A DNA stretch of 64,000 nt from Macropodus opercularis (GCA_030770545.1 CM061099.1:16703501-16767500); one strand, 5' to 3'; positions 26,630 to 39,098 are shown, numbered from the stretch's first letter. Numbers and translations are program-made. Notes: generated from the letters alone by a model not told the origin.

Positions 26630-29600
26630 ATTTAGCACCAAAGATATCACTTGAATGGAGTCTACGAATAAATGATGTAGGCTATAAATGGGGAATGGTT
26701 GCATTCTTATCTCAGGTGCTTCTGCCTTTCAGCTTAATGGTGGTTCCTGTAAACGTTTGCCTGACATGTCCATTGCCTCATTCCTTTGCCAGATCACTGA
26801 GCTTGTTTGTTCACATACTTGCGTATGGTTTACGGATTAAGCTGCGGAATGAGCAGCACAAAGGCAGGATATTTCTGAGGACGCACAAAAAGGCTTTTTG
26901 TTGAAGGAGCAGGCTAATTGACTAAAGTGAATCATGTGTTTATGGGCAAGAGTTCCTCCTCTGGTTCCAGCTGGGTGATTTTTTTTTTTTTGTTCCTGTC
27001 AGGAGGGGAGTGCAGGTTCCCTCTGTGTTGACTTTTACTCTCTCCGTGTTGCTGCTGCTTTCACAGCCCAGTCAGCTGTGAAAGCCTGTGTAACTGTTTC
27101 CTCTGGAGACACTGCAACACGGGAAACAGGGTGACACTACAACCAGGAGATACGGGTTGAAGATTACCGTAATCCCCGTTTAAGTGATGTAAATGATATG
27201 CAGCTGAGCTGTGTTTCTCACCAAATGAACCTTCTCTTTGCCACTTGAACCTTTTCTTTCCCACTTTAGGACAAGTAAAAAGAACTTTATGGAGACCCTT
27301 GAGGTGCTGAACCACAGATGCATGCTGGGAAAAAAAATATCACACTACGTTGCACTTCATTACCATGGTCTAGTTACTAGATCTAGATCTGTATCTAGAT
27401 CAGAAAAAATGTAAGAGTTAGTGTATGACGGACACACCAAAAGGATGACACTCACTTTCCTTCCAGGTCCAGACTTAATATTAAGCTCCACACAATCCAT
27501 ATTTGGACACACCACCCAAGAAACGGAGCATCAAAACCACCGGATTGCATTTTTTCCTCAAAGAGTCATACTTGATTAATCAGGAAGCTGAGGGAAGAGA
27601 AAATAAATGTGTGCTCAAGATGAGGAGCGAACCATCTGAGAAAACAGTGAAGGAGAAGAGCAAAGGCAGACAAAAAGCACAAAGCTCGCAGAGTTAAAAC
27701 AGGCTACTTGTCATTTCATCAGGACAGAATGCTTTCGGAAAAAAAAAAAAAAAAGGCTAAACCAAGAAGAGTTATTCCACCGCCCCTCACCGCTGAGTGA
27801 CTGGAGCCTCCAGTCTGGCCCCCTAGAGTTTCTGCATCATGTAATTTAATTCATGGACCACAAAACACAAGTCAGAAGAGGCTCAAACAGGACGGGAGAC
27901 ACACAACTGCAGCAGCCATTTATGAATGACTGACTTTTGTGTAGTTTTCCTGCCGAACAAATGAGTGCAAAAACATCTGAGAAAACATCGCGAGCAAGTA
28001 AGTGCAAAGTCATGCGTTTTCTGGTCTGTAAACATGGAGGGGTAGAATATGAGCTCGAAGGGAGATTGTACACGTATCCCCTAACATACATGGGTGGCCT
28101 TTTTATAGCTCTTGACCTCATAGTGTTGGCATCCACTTCTAAACACAAAAAAAAAGTTAGGATGTGTGCATTCAATTGTGCAAAGCGGTGTCAGTGTCTC
28201 AGCTATTTTTAGAAACACTCTGGCAAGAGAAGGCGAAATAGCTTTTAATTGTTAAGACACTTCTACGACTTATTTCAAAGCCATGCTTTTATAAAAATGA
28301 GGCAGATAATAAAGGTAGTATAAAAAAATATATATAAAATAAAATAAACCAAACATTTCAGGGATATTGCATAGTTACAGTAGGCCACTGTCCAAAAGCC
28401 TGGGACCCCTGACGTATGAAGCTTCACTCAAGTTCCTGGCGAACACCCAGCGTGACGTCTGATTACCCCCGGCCCGCTTAGAGGCTTCTGTGAGTTGAGT
28501 CAAAGGAAGGTCATAGATGAAAGAGACGTTTGATCAGAGCTCCGCCGGCCCGCGCCTAATGTACATGCTTACATAAATATTGACTGAATTTCGAGGGCTA
28601 AATTGTTGAGCGGTGGAAGAGCACCACAGATAGCCAGAGCAATGTTCGACAAGGGTCCTTTAGGCTTTGAGCGTGTTTGAAAGTGTTGACTTTCGCCGCT
28701 TGATAAATCACTCGCCCCTCAAAGAAATCCTGCGATAATGAACTGGAATGGACGTGAAAGTTACACGCTGACATAGGCGGTTGTAATGCAAGGCTGAATT
28801 CCCTTATTCGGTGCTTGTACATGGATAATGATCAATGAGGAAAGCATTTGTCTGCACACTTTCTAAAGAAGGCTTCAAAAGGTTGGCTCAAGCAAGGATT
28901 TGTGTATTTGTCTAAAAACCTGCCTGATGACTCCTTGACAAATGACACTGAGTAAATAAGCTTAAGTGCGCAGCCCTGGCCTAACTTTCGGGAATGCTCA
29001 GCCCGAGAGAAGCTTAGGAGGACAAACGTCTATTGTCGCTCACGCAGCCACTCAGCATGGCTGCAAAAATCTACAAAAAACAAAAAATTCACAAAGCACT
29101 CTACATTTGGTTTGGATCAGTAAGGTCATGACCCACGCTAGGTTTATTTGGACCTTTGCACCAAAATAATCGCAGGGCTTTGACTTTGCTGTGACAGACA
29201 TTAACGGTCTGGAACCACTTTCTAACCTCGTACCTGAAATGTGAACGTATGGGCGAGTCTGTACCGCGAACATTTCCTCATTCTTCTTCGAGTTCTGGGG
29301 GAAGGAAATGTTTCTTATATGAGGTGAAATGATTTTTTTTTTCCTTTTTGTTAGGACAGCAAAGTAGGTCAGTATTACATGTTGCAGTTGCGGTTTGACT
29401 GCAGGAGCAAGTCAGCTACTTGGAGATAAGGGACTAGGACGAGGCCCAACTTTTGCTTTCATGTTCTTTGCATTTGCATTTGGTAGAGAATTTGATGAGA
29501 CACTTGGTTCTTACTGTACATTCATTGCAACTTTAACACAAGCTGATATATTGATAAGCGGTTGCAACAGGGAAGGTATTGACCCTGTGTTGTGTGAACA

Positions 29601-29987
29601 GAGAGCTGCAGTCTTACTGTTCAAGCAGCACAAACTCAGACTTCTCGCCGATCTGATAAAGGCCTTGTCTTCTCTGTGCCAATGGACAACTGCGATAGGG
29701 CTTACGTTTCTCTGGCTGCGATTCAAGGAATTTGAGTTGTTACCTGAAATGTCTTTCTTAAATGTTTCTTTGAATTATAAAATCCAAAATAGAAATGACC
29801 CAGTGTGTATTTCATTTTGTTTAAGTCATACTGTATACCCAAAAATAAAAGGCCCTTGTGTAAGATCCGGTGTGTATGGAAGCCAAACCCCAACAGTCAG
29901 CGTGCCTTTGCTGAGAGACAGCAGCTGCTGGCCTGATATAGCAGAGAGGCCACAGTGTTAAACCACTCTTGTTCTCTTACAGGCTTC

Positions 29988-30007
29988 CTCTCTCTCTCTC
30001 TCTCTCT
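29988..30007 (+). repeat. (CT)n microsatellite
   Basis: About ten CT units. A second CT tract is at about 31614-31631. Confidence 0.9.
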
Positions 30008-32580
30008 GAGATTGCAAGTAGCGATGGAAAAATGAGGCCAAGGTGTTCTAGTGTTCTATCTGTAGCTATGTGGTGGAAAAACAAGAAAGAAATTCTGGGA
30101 CGCGCCGATAGAATTTTGAAGAATTCCAAACGCCAAACAGAGCGACGGCATTTACCCTCCTTGTAGCCCAATCTGCTTCATCTACCTCTGTCGTGCTTCA
30201 GGTGGCTGGATTCCTGAGCTCGCTTTTTTTTTCCATGGTGTTTTTTGTTCTCTTATCTCCAAGAGTGCGTGTCCTGGCAGAATAAGGCCAGATGATGCCA
30301 AGTGATATCAAAACAAGATAAACTGATATCTGGTGTAAATCTAGGTTTTTTCGATGCTGCCAACCTTATTTTTGAGAATTTAAGCAGCAATAAGCTGGTA
30401 ACACCAACCCTAATAAATAAATAAAATAGAAAAAGCTTGTTGTAGAATAAATTACACAAAATAATCTTGTTCTGCCCTTTAACTGTAGGATCTAGTAAAG
30501 AATTGCCTTTCCTTGATTTAGACAGAACACTTTAGCCCACTGCAAAATAAAAGCCTGTCTCGCCTTACTAAAAAAAAAAAAAAGTTTCCAGCTTCCTTTT
30601 TACCAGCAACGGCATCCTCCATTTATTTTTAGAGTTAAGAAGATGGCAAAGTGGAAACTGTAGTGACAAAAGACTTTTAACCTCCCAGTAAAAAAACAAA
30701 CAAAAACATAATGACTTTACTATTGTCCAGCCTGGATACACATGGCGTTAAGAGACATTTGACACTAAATTACACTTTTATTTCTTTTCCTGGCTTGGGT
30801 CAAACTTTCTGCTTTGGGACTAGTGTTTTCATAAGAAGGTAAGGAGGGAAAAAATCTCTTTCAAGTTAGCAAGGAACGCTTACTCAGGGGAGATATTCTT
30901 TACCACCTGCACATATCAATCATGCATTAGGCCAAATGCTCCTCTGGAATACGGAAGGAAGTAGGGGAGGAAAATGTGCTCGCATGTCCCTCCAAGATGC
31001 AGACGGAATGGCTGCCACTGTGCGTCCACTCGCATTCCTCCTCTTATGAAATGCTTAATATTTATATATGCTGAGGTTCTAATCAAAGCGCGCCTCTGTT
31101 AGCAGAGAGCAAAGGCAACTCTACTGACACCTTGGCGTTGACCTTGGCACGGATGCTCTCAGCCGGTGGTCCTCAATTTCTCGTGTCTACAGGAATTTGT
31201 GCACACAACCTATTTAACCCCGGGGGCAGGACTTACAATTTACCAAAGGGGAGGACGAAACATGCAGTGGATCAGCATGAACACAAGAGACAAGTTATTA
31301 AACATGTGCTTTCAATAACAGAAGTGAGCTCATGCTGAAATATGTAGAAATATGCTTTTTGTTTTATAATCCCACACCTAGTCACAAATGGGAACGGAAT
31401 ACTGCTTTCTTTTAATGTAGAATATACACATATATAACACAAGATCGGATATCACTGCTTATATACAGGTGTAATTACAAGACAAATTATGTCCACTTGC
31501 AAGGAGAGCACCTGTGCTGTATATCCTCTGACATACAGGGGTCTGGAGAGAGAACGCTTTATTTTGAAGTGCGGAATAACTCATAGCTCTACGAAGGGAG
31601 GCACCTGCAGAACATCTCTCTCTCTCTCTCTTTCCTCACCGTCCATGAAACGCTTGCTCATTGAGCCGCTTCTGAACATTCTTCCGAGTTGTTTGTCGAA
31701 ACGGGGAAAAAACGGAAGTCTTGAATGAGGCACATCTGAAAGGAAACATCTCCCTCAGGGGAAGAGAAAGGCCAGAGCAAAGCGGCGCAACAGAGACGGA
31801 GAACCACGCAGATGTTTTCTATCTGCACACATTTGCATGAGAGAAGGCAACGCGGCGGCCACCAATTTCAAAAAGTTGGCTGTTGAATCGGTCTCGAGTG
31901 CGAATCTGAAGCCTGTAGACATTTCCATTTTTACAACTAGTAGCATGTAACCAGTCACTTTACAGTGAGATAATGTCCAACATGTGAACGTTTGAAACAG
32001 AACAGCTGTTCACGTCAACATTACACCGCGGGACTACCACATAAATACGTCAAGTTACGGCACATGTTCAGCAGTTCTCTGAAGAAAGTCTGTGTCGGTG
32101 TAGTCCAATTAGCTCAGTTATTACTGAACATCTGTCACGTACAGGAGGGACAATTATATACGGTGACGCCAACCTTGTGTGCTTTGCATCTGTTATGTCC
32201 TAATGGAGCCTCACAAAATGAAACCTAACATCTGCTCGCAGCAGCTTTGGCCATGGCCACACTGCTGCAGCAGTCAGAGCTTGATTACGCTCGCTTCAAA
32301 TCAGCTCTTGTTGTGAAGGTCACACTTGACATGAGAAGGACTGATTTTGCTATTTGGAGAGGAAACATCATGCAAACGGCTAAATTGTTTTTTTTTTTTT
32401 GTACTTTGGAAGAGAACCAAGATACCAATTAACTATAAATCAAGGAAAGTGCTGAATTACTCCAATACCATAAATACAGTGAACTACAAAAGAATGTATA
32501 CAGTGGTTGAAAATAAAGTTAAATATGTCCAAACATACAGTATAATATACCTCCAATTGAGCCATAAATACACTTTTAAA

Positions 32581-32820
32581 GTGGTCAACTGCTCAGAGGG
32601 AGAGCTGTTGTCCACCAATCATAGGATCGATGATTCGATTCCTGGCTTCCCCAGTCAAGTGCCTTGGGGCAAGACACTGAACCCCAAGCCACCCTCGTGT
32701 GTCACTTTTAAGCTTGTGTGCGTTTGTGTGCGCGAACGGGTGAATGAGACGCAGTGTCAATGCGCTTTGACTACCAACAGGTAGAAAAGCGCTATACAAG
32801 GGGCAGACCATTTATCATTT
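32581..32820 (+). mobile_element. tRNA-derived SINE
   Basis: The 5' part resembles a tRNA gene with an A-box-like segment (AACTGCTCAGAGGGAGAG) and a B-box-like segment (GATTCGATTCC) at about 32630-32642. It continues into a body widespread in fish genomes, including GGGCAAGACACTGAACCCC and a tail with GTAGAAAAGCGCTATACAAG near 32780, ending around CATTTATCATTT. I recognise this layout from teleost tRNA-SINEs but cannot name the family. The A and B boxes carry mismatches, so this is probably an inactive copy. Confidence 0.75.
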
Positions 32821-33289
32821 GAGTGTTTTAAACAGCTCTGGTCGCCCAGGATGCTCAAATAATAAGAAAAAAGGTCAAGTAAGTAAAGTAAAATGTCTAA
32901 AAAAAAGACAACACTGACAACTGTGTGTATCGTACTAAAGGTGGGTGGTCAGTCCAACTAAAACAGCGCAACGCACTCCACCTACACAATCTGTTCAAAT
33001 ACGTTTTTGAAAATGATTTATGGTAATAAATAGGCAATTCAACATCTACATCTTTATTCAAATTTCATGTGAAATGCCACGCTGACAAAGTGCCTACTTC
33101 GTATGATTAACAGTGAGCTGAGATTTAAAGTCACGCAGAGCTGTGGGAAAACAAATGAAGTCCACTCCATCATCTCACTGGAGCAGCAACGGCGATAATT
33201 CCATATGAGAGCGAGACAAGCGCGCCACGGCATTTTGATTGATGAGCTAAATCTATAGCCTATAATCTGCCGAAGGACTAATGCTGGAT

Positions 33290-33430
33290 CACACGACGTC
33301 ACGCGAACCACGTTTAAATCAGTCTCAGCCCGAAAAGCCGTTTCCCATAGAAACGAATGCGCGCGTCACGGCGCCTGCTGCAGCGAAGCGAAAAACACAA
33401 GTCGTCCAATGTATCGTCGTGACGTTGGCC
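33290..33430. other. CpG-dense block within intron 3
   Basis: About 19 CpG dinucleotides in roughly 135 bp, inside sequence that otherwise has few. It includes GACGTCACGCG (CRE-like) and GTGACGTTGG. Such an islet in an intron may be an unmethylated alternative promoter or enhancer. No splice donor or family-like coding sequence was seen with it. Confidence 0.5.
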
Positions 33431-34288
33431 ATAAAACACACAAAAGAACACAAATTTACATTTTGTTCAGTTGTGTTTGTTGTTTGTATTTACTATAATG
33501 TCCCTATTTATCAAGTGCAGTCAGCTACAATTGCAAAGACGTAAACGTAAAGATGAGAGACATGAATAAAAAGAAACAGCATGTTGTACAAGCAGAAACG
33601 GTGAATGATAACCTGCTCTACTGAGAGGTGTGTGTCAACTAATGGTTTTCAAACTCTGTTTACTGATAAATCTAACAATGGTTTTTAAAGTTGGGTTTGT
33701 CAGGGCTTTGGCCAAATGGACGCAGACTTGTGACAGGTCTGCTAAGACTCTGCTCTGTGAGAGAGAGAGAGAGAGAGAAAAAAAAAAGGAGACAGTTAGG
33801 AACAGAGAGGGGTCAGGAGAGTGGGCGGTGATTAACATGCTGGAGTCAGGATGCATTTCAGTGGGGCATTGGAAGGAAACGACGGGCCATTACAGCACAA
33901 CTAAGGGTCTGTTAATCAGCCTATTAGGGTTTAATTGAGGGTAGTTAATTAGGAGACGTGGGCAGTCTCTACTTGGGGGTCAGGGGCTGACATGGGAAGC
34001 AGCTGGTAGAGCAACCTGAGCCCATTGTTACCGATTCATTTACACACGGCCAGTGATTGATTGGCATGAAAATTAGCCATAATTACACCTGTCTATTTTT
34101 GTCCCCTTTAAACCTTTTTGGGAGCCATAAATTATCCTACTAGCTCCAGCGCAGTCAGCTGAGACTGCGTCGGAGCAGAGCAAACACATTTACAGTAGAC
34201 CCAGACTGTGTGTCTCCACGAAAATCATCAAGCAGCGGCTCGGCTTTAAGGACACAAGCTGTTTAAACTGAGTGGAAAATACAATATT

Positions 34289-34290
34289 GT

Positions 34291-34315
<25 letters not shown>
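34289..34315 (+). repeat. (GT)13 microsatellite
   Basis: Thirteen GT units followed by GAGAGAG. Confidence 0.95.
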
Positions 34316-34321
<6 letters not shown>

Positions 34322-37300
34322 TGGTGAAGGACAGAGACAAAAGCAGCCTTCTGGCCTGGGCAAAGCATAAGCTCACCTCACACCATCTCTAGACTGAGAC
34401 GACTCCACATTTTAACTCCCCCCCCCAAAAAAAAAAACCAGGAGAGGTGGAAAACAAAGCTGTGCTTGTCCTCACTTGTTAAAACCAGCTCTGCATAGGG
34501 CAGCGGCTACCACCAGAAGCTGATTATGGACTCTTTAAAGTTAAGGTTTGATTTAATGTTCCGCGCTCCTGTCTCAGCTGGACCACGGGGCACAGGAATG
34601 CGGCTCGCTGCTAGAATTGGCTCGCTTAGCCTGAGGTTGATTTGTCCTATCTGGGGCCGGGCAGGAGCAACAGAGCAGGGCCACATTCAGCTTGTCCATC
34701 TTGGGAATATACACACTGCCGGCGCAGGGGCCAAAAATCCAATAAAGGGCTGGACAAAGGCCTGCTTCTTGCTTCAGAATGCTAAACAACATGTGATCCC
34801 CCTTAGGGAAATACCTCCTATGTCTGCTCCTCATATCGCTCCAGGCCAGAAATAGTGCCTGGGGAACTTTTGTCACATGTCCTGCTGAAGATATGTGCTG
34901 CGTCCACTTGACAGTAAGCTTCAGCACATTCAGACTTTTTTTTTTTTTTTGCCCGGGAGAACTGATGCTATACACACCTTTAGGCATAAACTTCTGCCAG
35001 ACTGTCATATTATGAATCGAGAAATAAGGAATAATGAGCTGTGAATGACCAGTGTTGGGCTTACTCAATCTGCAAGTGCATAAAATTACAACCGAGATGT
35101 GCATTGTGCAAATACTGTAAAAACTCAGAGCTGAACATTACATTAATCAGTATAATAGATGTTTGTCCAAGGGGAAGTTCCTGGTATTTTTGGTTTCTAT
35201 GAAGCACATTTCAGAAACATTTTCTAGAGTCAAAGCCTCTTTGCAGAAATCGTAATTCACACTGCCGTGAAAGGCCGATAGAAGAATAGCACAGTGGGCT
35301 AGTGATGTATTAGAAGAGCGACAGTCAGTTACAACACGTCTTCCTGAGCATAGTGCAACCTTCATACCTCCACAAATCTTTGTTTTGTTTTTCTAAAGTC
35401 GAATCAAACTATACTTTTTTGCCGTGACAGCCTCCCAAGACTTGCATAACACCCGGACTCTCTGAAAGGAAAAGGTGACGCAAAAAAACCCCAAAAGCTC
35501 TGTTTTGCTTTCCAGTTGTTCGGTTGCTCACCGTGGGAGACAGAAAAAACAAGTAAGCGCAAACGAGCCGCCTTGAAGAGAGTCCGACATATCTTTTAAA
35601 CAAACCTTATTTTGCAGCACTAATGAGATAAACACGTTTTCTATGTTCTATCTAAAAACAACATAAGTCACAGGGTCAGATTCCACTGACTTTTAAGAAT
35701 GAGTATAAGCTGTTGCAATATGATCATTGTGGTGGGTTGAGTGACACACAATGAAGACAATGTGAGCTCCTCTGTAGACAGTAAGTGTTTGATCTTATAG
35801 CCGTGTTGCTGCTTTCAGAGCAGCCTATTTTGCATTTCAGAAACAGGATTGTGACCTCGGGTATTTCTCCCACTTCCTCTGGACTCTAATCATGCAGAAC
35901 CACATTAGTCGTTCTAAACTGGCTAAATGAACGGAGGGTAAATTCCAGCTAATTTCAGCTCGCGTCAACTTTTCGAAGCTGTGCCGGCCCAAACCCGCCA
36001 GCGCTTTTTAAAAGTCGAGGGGTTCAGGGAAATCAAAGGTTGCTCTGTAACAGAGGTCCACCTTTTAAATGAAATGCCGTCTTGTGCACGTACAGACTTT
36101 ACATAAACATTGTTTCAGCTGAGACACGCTCCTGCACACTAGTCTGCAAACACGCCGCCTCGTCCGCCACATTGAACCTGGCATCTTCTGGTGTCAGTTT
36201 ATTTTAAAGTAGCTGTTGCTGTTAACCCTCTGTGACCCAAGAACGTTTACCGAGGATTTACAAGGCGACTCTGACAAAAGTAGCCAAGGCGAGTCTGTTC
36301 ACTTCTTATTTTCACCCACACAGAGAACATCCCCTCACCCCGAGAGCTCAGTCAGGGTCACTCTGGGCTTGTGACAACTGTGGTTTAGTCGAAATTGCAC
36401 AAAAAAAGGCCTCAAAAAATGTCATTTTTCAATAGCAGATACATGAGAAAAGTCTTTTTTTTTTTCAACATATCCCAGTGTGTGTGTCTCAAGTGAGACA
36501 AAATGTAAGGATCACCTTTACACGCTGGACACACAACGGCGACCATCAGAAGCAGTGATTAGAGAAGAAGTCTCGAGAGAAGAATCCTCGATATCAGAAC
36601 CTATTTATCAAATCCCAGGGCGAAAACATGGGCAGATCCTGGCCAGAGTGGTTAGATTTTTTTTTTTTCAGCTTGCTGAGGGGATGGCGAAAGCAAACAC
36701 AGCTCCAGGGCTTTTTTATGAGAAAAATGTCTGGCTGAACAAGGAGCTATTCATGTGTTGATTCATACCAGCCTGTAGCTCGGTTAGACGACAGCCATCT
36801 GCTATCGCACTCCCCCGCTAAGAGCCCGTTATAGAATGATGAGACGTAGATCATCATGTACATGTTACATCCATATAGACTTACTGGAAACTAATACCTC
36901 AGCTGCAGTGGTGCGGTCTTCTGCCTCTTCAGGTGAAGGCGCTTTTCACTGCACCATGATTGTCTTTTTACTGAGCAGTTGATCCCCGGAGCGCGGATAT
37001 TCTTTGCTTTGTGAATGGTTGTCAAAGACTGTTGTCTCTTTTGTTGACACTTTTTTTGGGGGCTCTTTTGCTGTACTAACAATGTGGGTGGCGAAGCTAA
37101 AAATGAGAAGTGAGCTATGAAGTAATTTAGCCTCTTTTAGCTTGTTTTGGATCCATACTTCACCTGCAACACGCAGCTGTTCCTAAGGATAAACTCAGCG
37201 TAGGCTGCCGCCAATCACATCATTTTTCCATTTCAACTGACAAAAGCTTAGTCACCTATTAAGCTTTCAATGGAAAACCTCCACCTTGTCAATTTTCGAG

Positions 37301-38581
37301 TATGAGACAGGACGGCAACTAGGACAAAGTTATAGCCTTTGGTTTCAACCCACAAATAGAATGAACACGGATAAGAAACTGTCTTTGGGCACTTGGGATT
37401 GTATTATTTTGATTTACTGCAACTGCAAAGGTATTGTCATGACATCGCACTTCTTATTGTGGTCTAAAAAAAAGAACATGACACAACCCCCCCCACCCAC
37501 TTAACCCGAGAGGGAACTTCGAAATATGAACCACCTCTGATATTAGGTTTCCCATCTGATGAAAAGCTCCAGTGTGGAACAACAACTCTGAGCTGTCTAT
37601 ACATTTCAATTTCAATGGCTGACTGATTTAATTCATTAGGTTTTGTCTAATAATCCCTTATGTCTTGAAAAGAAAAGGTCACTTAATAGGGTGCTTTGCT
37701 ACCTCCTCCGGCTCTTCGCGTCCTCTGTGCTCATGTGTTTTCCTCAGTGGAGAGATTCTGTGACTTAAACCACAATAGCACAAAAAAAAAAATTCTGTGC
37801 AGCATTATCCCAAAGCCTGTAACATGTGAATGACTATCTCGCGTCTAAATTCTGATATGCAAGATACCTTCTCAAGTAACCGAATACAGCAACATCTGGC
37901 CCATTAACAGGATTCCTCAACTTTCCTGCGCTCACACACGCCTCATAAAAACACACACTGTAGATCTGTACAAAGACAAACTTCCACTCATACACGTCCA
38001 TGCGACATATGAGATAATCTCTATTTACTTATCAGCTAGTGGCCCATTTCATGTCCATTTCTGGCCCAGAGTCTACTGGATCCTAGCAAATTGCTGGTTC
38101 AACCTGTCCTTTGTTTGGGGATCTCATGACAAATCTAAAGTTTCCCCAAGACATTTAGACTGAGGATATGTCACATCTTAGTAACTGTGTGTCGCTGCCT
38201 CTTTTACAACCGCATTATTTAGAAACAGAGCGTGAGGCTTGTGCCAGAGAACTTGTGGCAGTATTTTTGAAGTATAGCGTTCGACTACATGAGCGACAGA
38301 ACAGAGCGATCAACGCGGTCCAGATGTCGGAGTCGCCTTTTCTTGTAAACACTTTCCACAAACGTCTCTGTGAGCAATGTGTTGGTCAAAATGCTCCAAA
38401 GCAATTTCACTGAGGTTTGACAATAAAGCCAGAGACAAGACAGATTTGTCATCTTGTGGCACGTGGTAATGCTCGCTCGCAATCCGCTTAAACACAGTGG
38501 CGGCATTGTGCAAGCTTCTGGTTGACAACTGTTCTATAGGAGGAACTTCTGTGATTTTTTTTTTCAATGTGCCTGTCAAGT

Positions 38582-38609
38582 TGACCTCAGGGTGACCTCA
38601 GGGTGACCT
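38582..38609 (-). promoter_or_regulatory. Triple DR5 nuclear-receptor element (RARE-like)
   Basis: Three perfect TGACCT half-sites at 38582-38587, 38593-38598 and 38604-38609, spaced exactly 11 bp apart. On the minus strand this reads AGGTCA with 5-bp spacers (CCCTG) between copies, the consensus arrangement for retinoic acid receptor/RXR heterodimers. It sits about 380 bp into intron 3. The match is seen directly; binding is inference. A neutral 11-bp tandem repeat would look the same. Confidence 0.6.
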
Positions 38610-38719
38610 CAGGGCCCTTCGACACAGAATTCGGTGCATGATGCTGCACAGCAGCTCTGTCAGGGACGATTTGTCCAAAGACAGCTAGCGTCGCCTCAGG
38701 TGTCTTGACCCCTCTGCAG

Positions 38720-38763
38720 TGACGTCCCACTTAACAATACCGTCCTTCAAGGGCTATATATAG
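38720..38763. promoter_or_regulatory. CRE-like site and TATA/MEF2-type palindrome
   Basis: TGACGTCC at 38720-38727 is one base off the palindromic CRE. CTATATATAG at 38754-38763 is a palindrome that fits both a TATA box and the MEF2 consensus YTA(W)4TAR. With the DR5 array 110 bp further left, this makes a promoter-like group just inside intron 3. If it is a promoter, the plus-strand (antisense) order fits best, with a start near 38785. Confidence 0.35.
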
Positions 38764-38990
38764 AAACTTTAGCTGTCTACAAAAAGGCAACTGTGCCCAA
38801 ACTAAAGAACTAAATGTAAACATTCACTCAATGTGTCACAGTTGCTGCTTGCAGATGGAATTTAACTTTCAGAGGTCACTAGAGCGTAAACACTGAGTGA
38901 CGATCGTGTGCTTCCTTGCCGTCATCATTTTTACAGGACAGACAGCAGCTGTCACATAATCGTGAACACTCAACAGTTGGGCTCATGTAC

Positions 38991-39098
38991 CTCTAGTATT
39001 CTGTCGTGGATTTGCAGGCCCCCTTCCTTGTCTGCTGGACCATTTTCGACGATCTTGGATACAAAGATCCCCTCGTTTGAAGTGCTGTCATTGTTGTC
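38991..39098 (-). CDS. pdzrn3: pdzrn3 exon 3: middle of PDZ domain 1
   Basis: A 108-bp exon giving 36 residues (268-303), from DNNDSTSNEGIF to LQIHDRILE. It contains the EGIFVSKIVENGPAD and GGLQIHDRI segments typical of PDZ1 in PDZRN3/PDZRN4. The acceptor is tttgttttccgcag and the donor is GAG followed by gtacat; both junctions are phase 0. The next residues expected in the family (Val-Asn-Gly and the second half of PDZ1) are not encoded after the donor, so splicing to a distant exon 4 is required. The ENGPAD wording resembles PDZRN4 more than human PDZRN3, while exon 1 is PDZRN3-like. I read this as an ancestral feature, not a fusion. Confidence 0.92.

Larger units (their letters stand above)
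1..38990 (-). other. pdzrn3: pdzrn3 intron 3 (partial, continues beyond position 1)
   Basis: Sequence downstream of the exon 3 donor on the minus strand. I looked for the next expected coding segment (VNG, then a VVQVLRR-type strand and the TQTDITFEHIM region) on the minus strand and saw no candidate with splice sites. Open frames here are short, overlap on both strands and match no family I know. Contents are mostly AT-rich unique DNA with simple repeats, one tRNA-derived SINE, one hAT-like element, several CpG-dense blocks and possible conserved regulatory segments, each listed separately. The whole stretch being one intron is an inference; the mammalian gene is also known for very large introns in this part. 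Confidence 0.75.

Noticed and set aside
32581..32660. Possible tRNA gene
   Set aside because: The tRNA-like boxes are degenerate and continue into a SINE body.
34574..35104. 176-codon minus-strand frame overlapping a plus-strand frame
   Set aside because: No known domain; it includes a poly-Lys run from a poly-T tract and lacks splice or start context.
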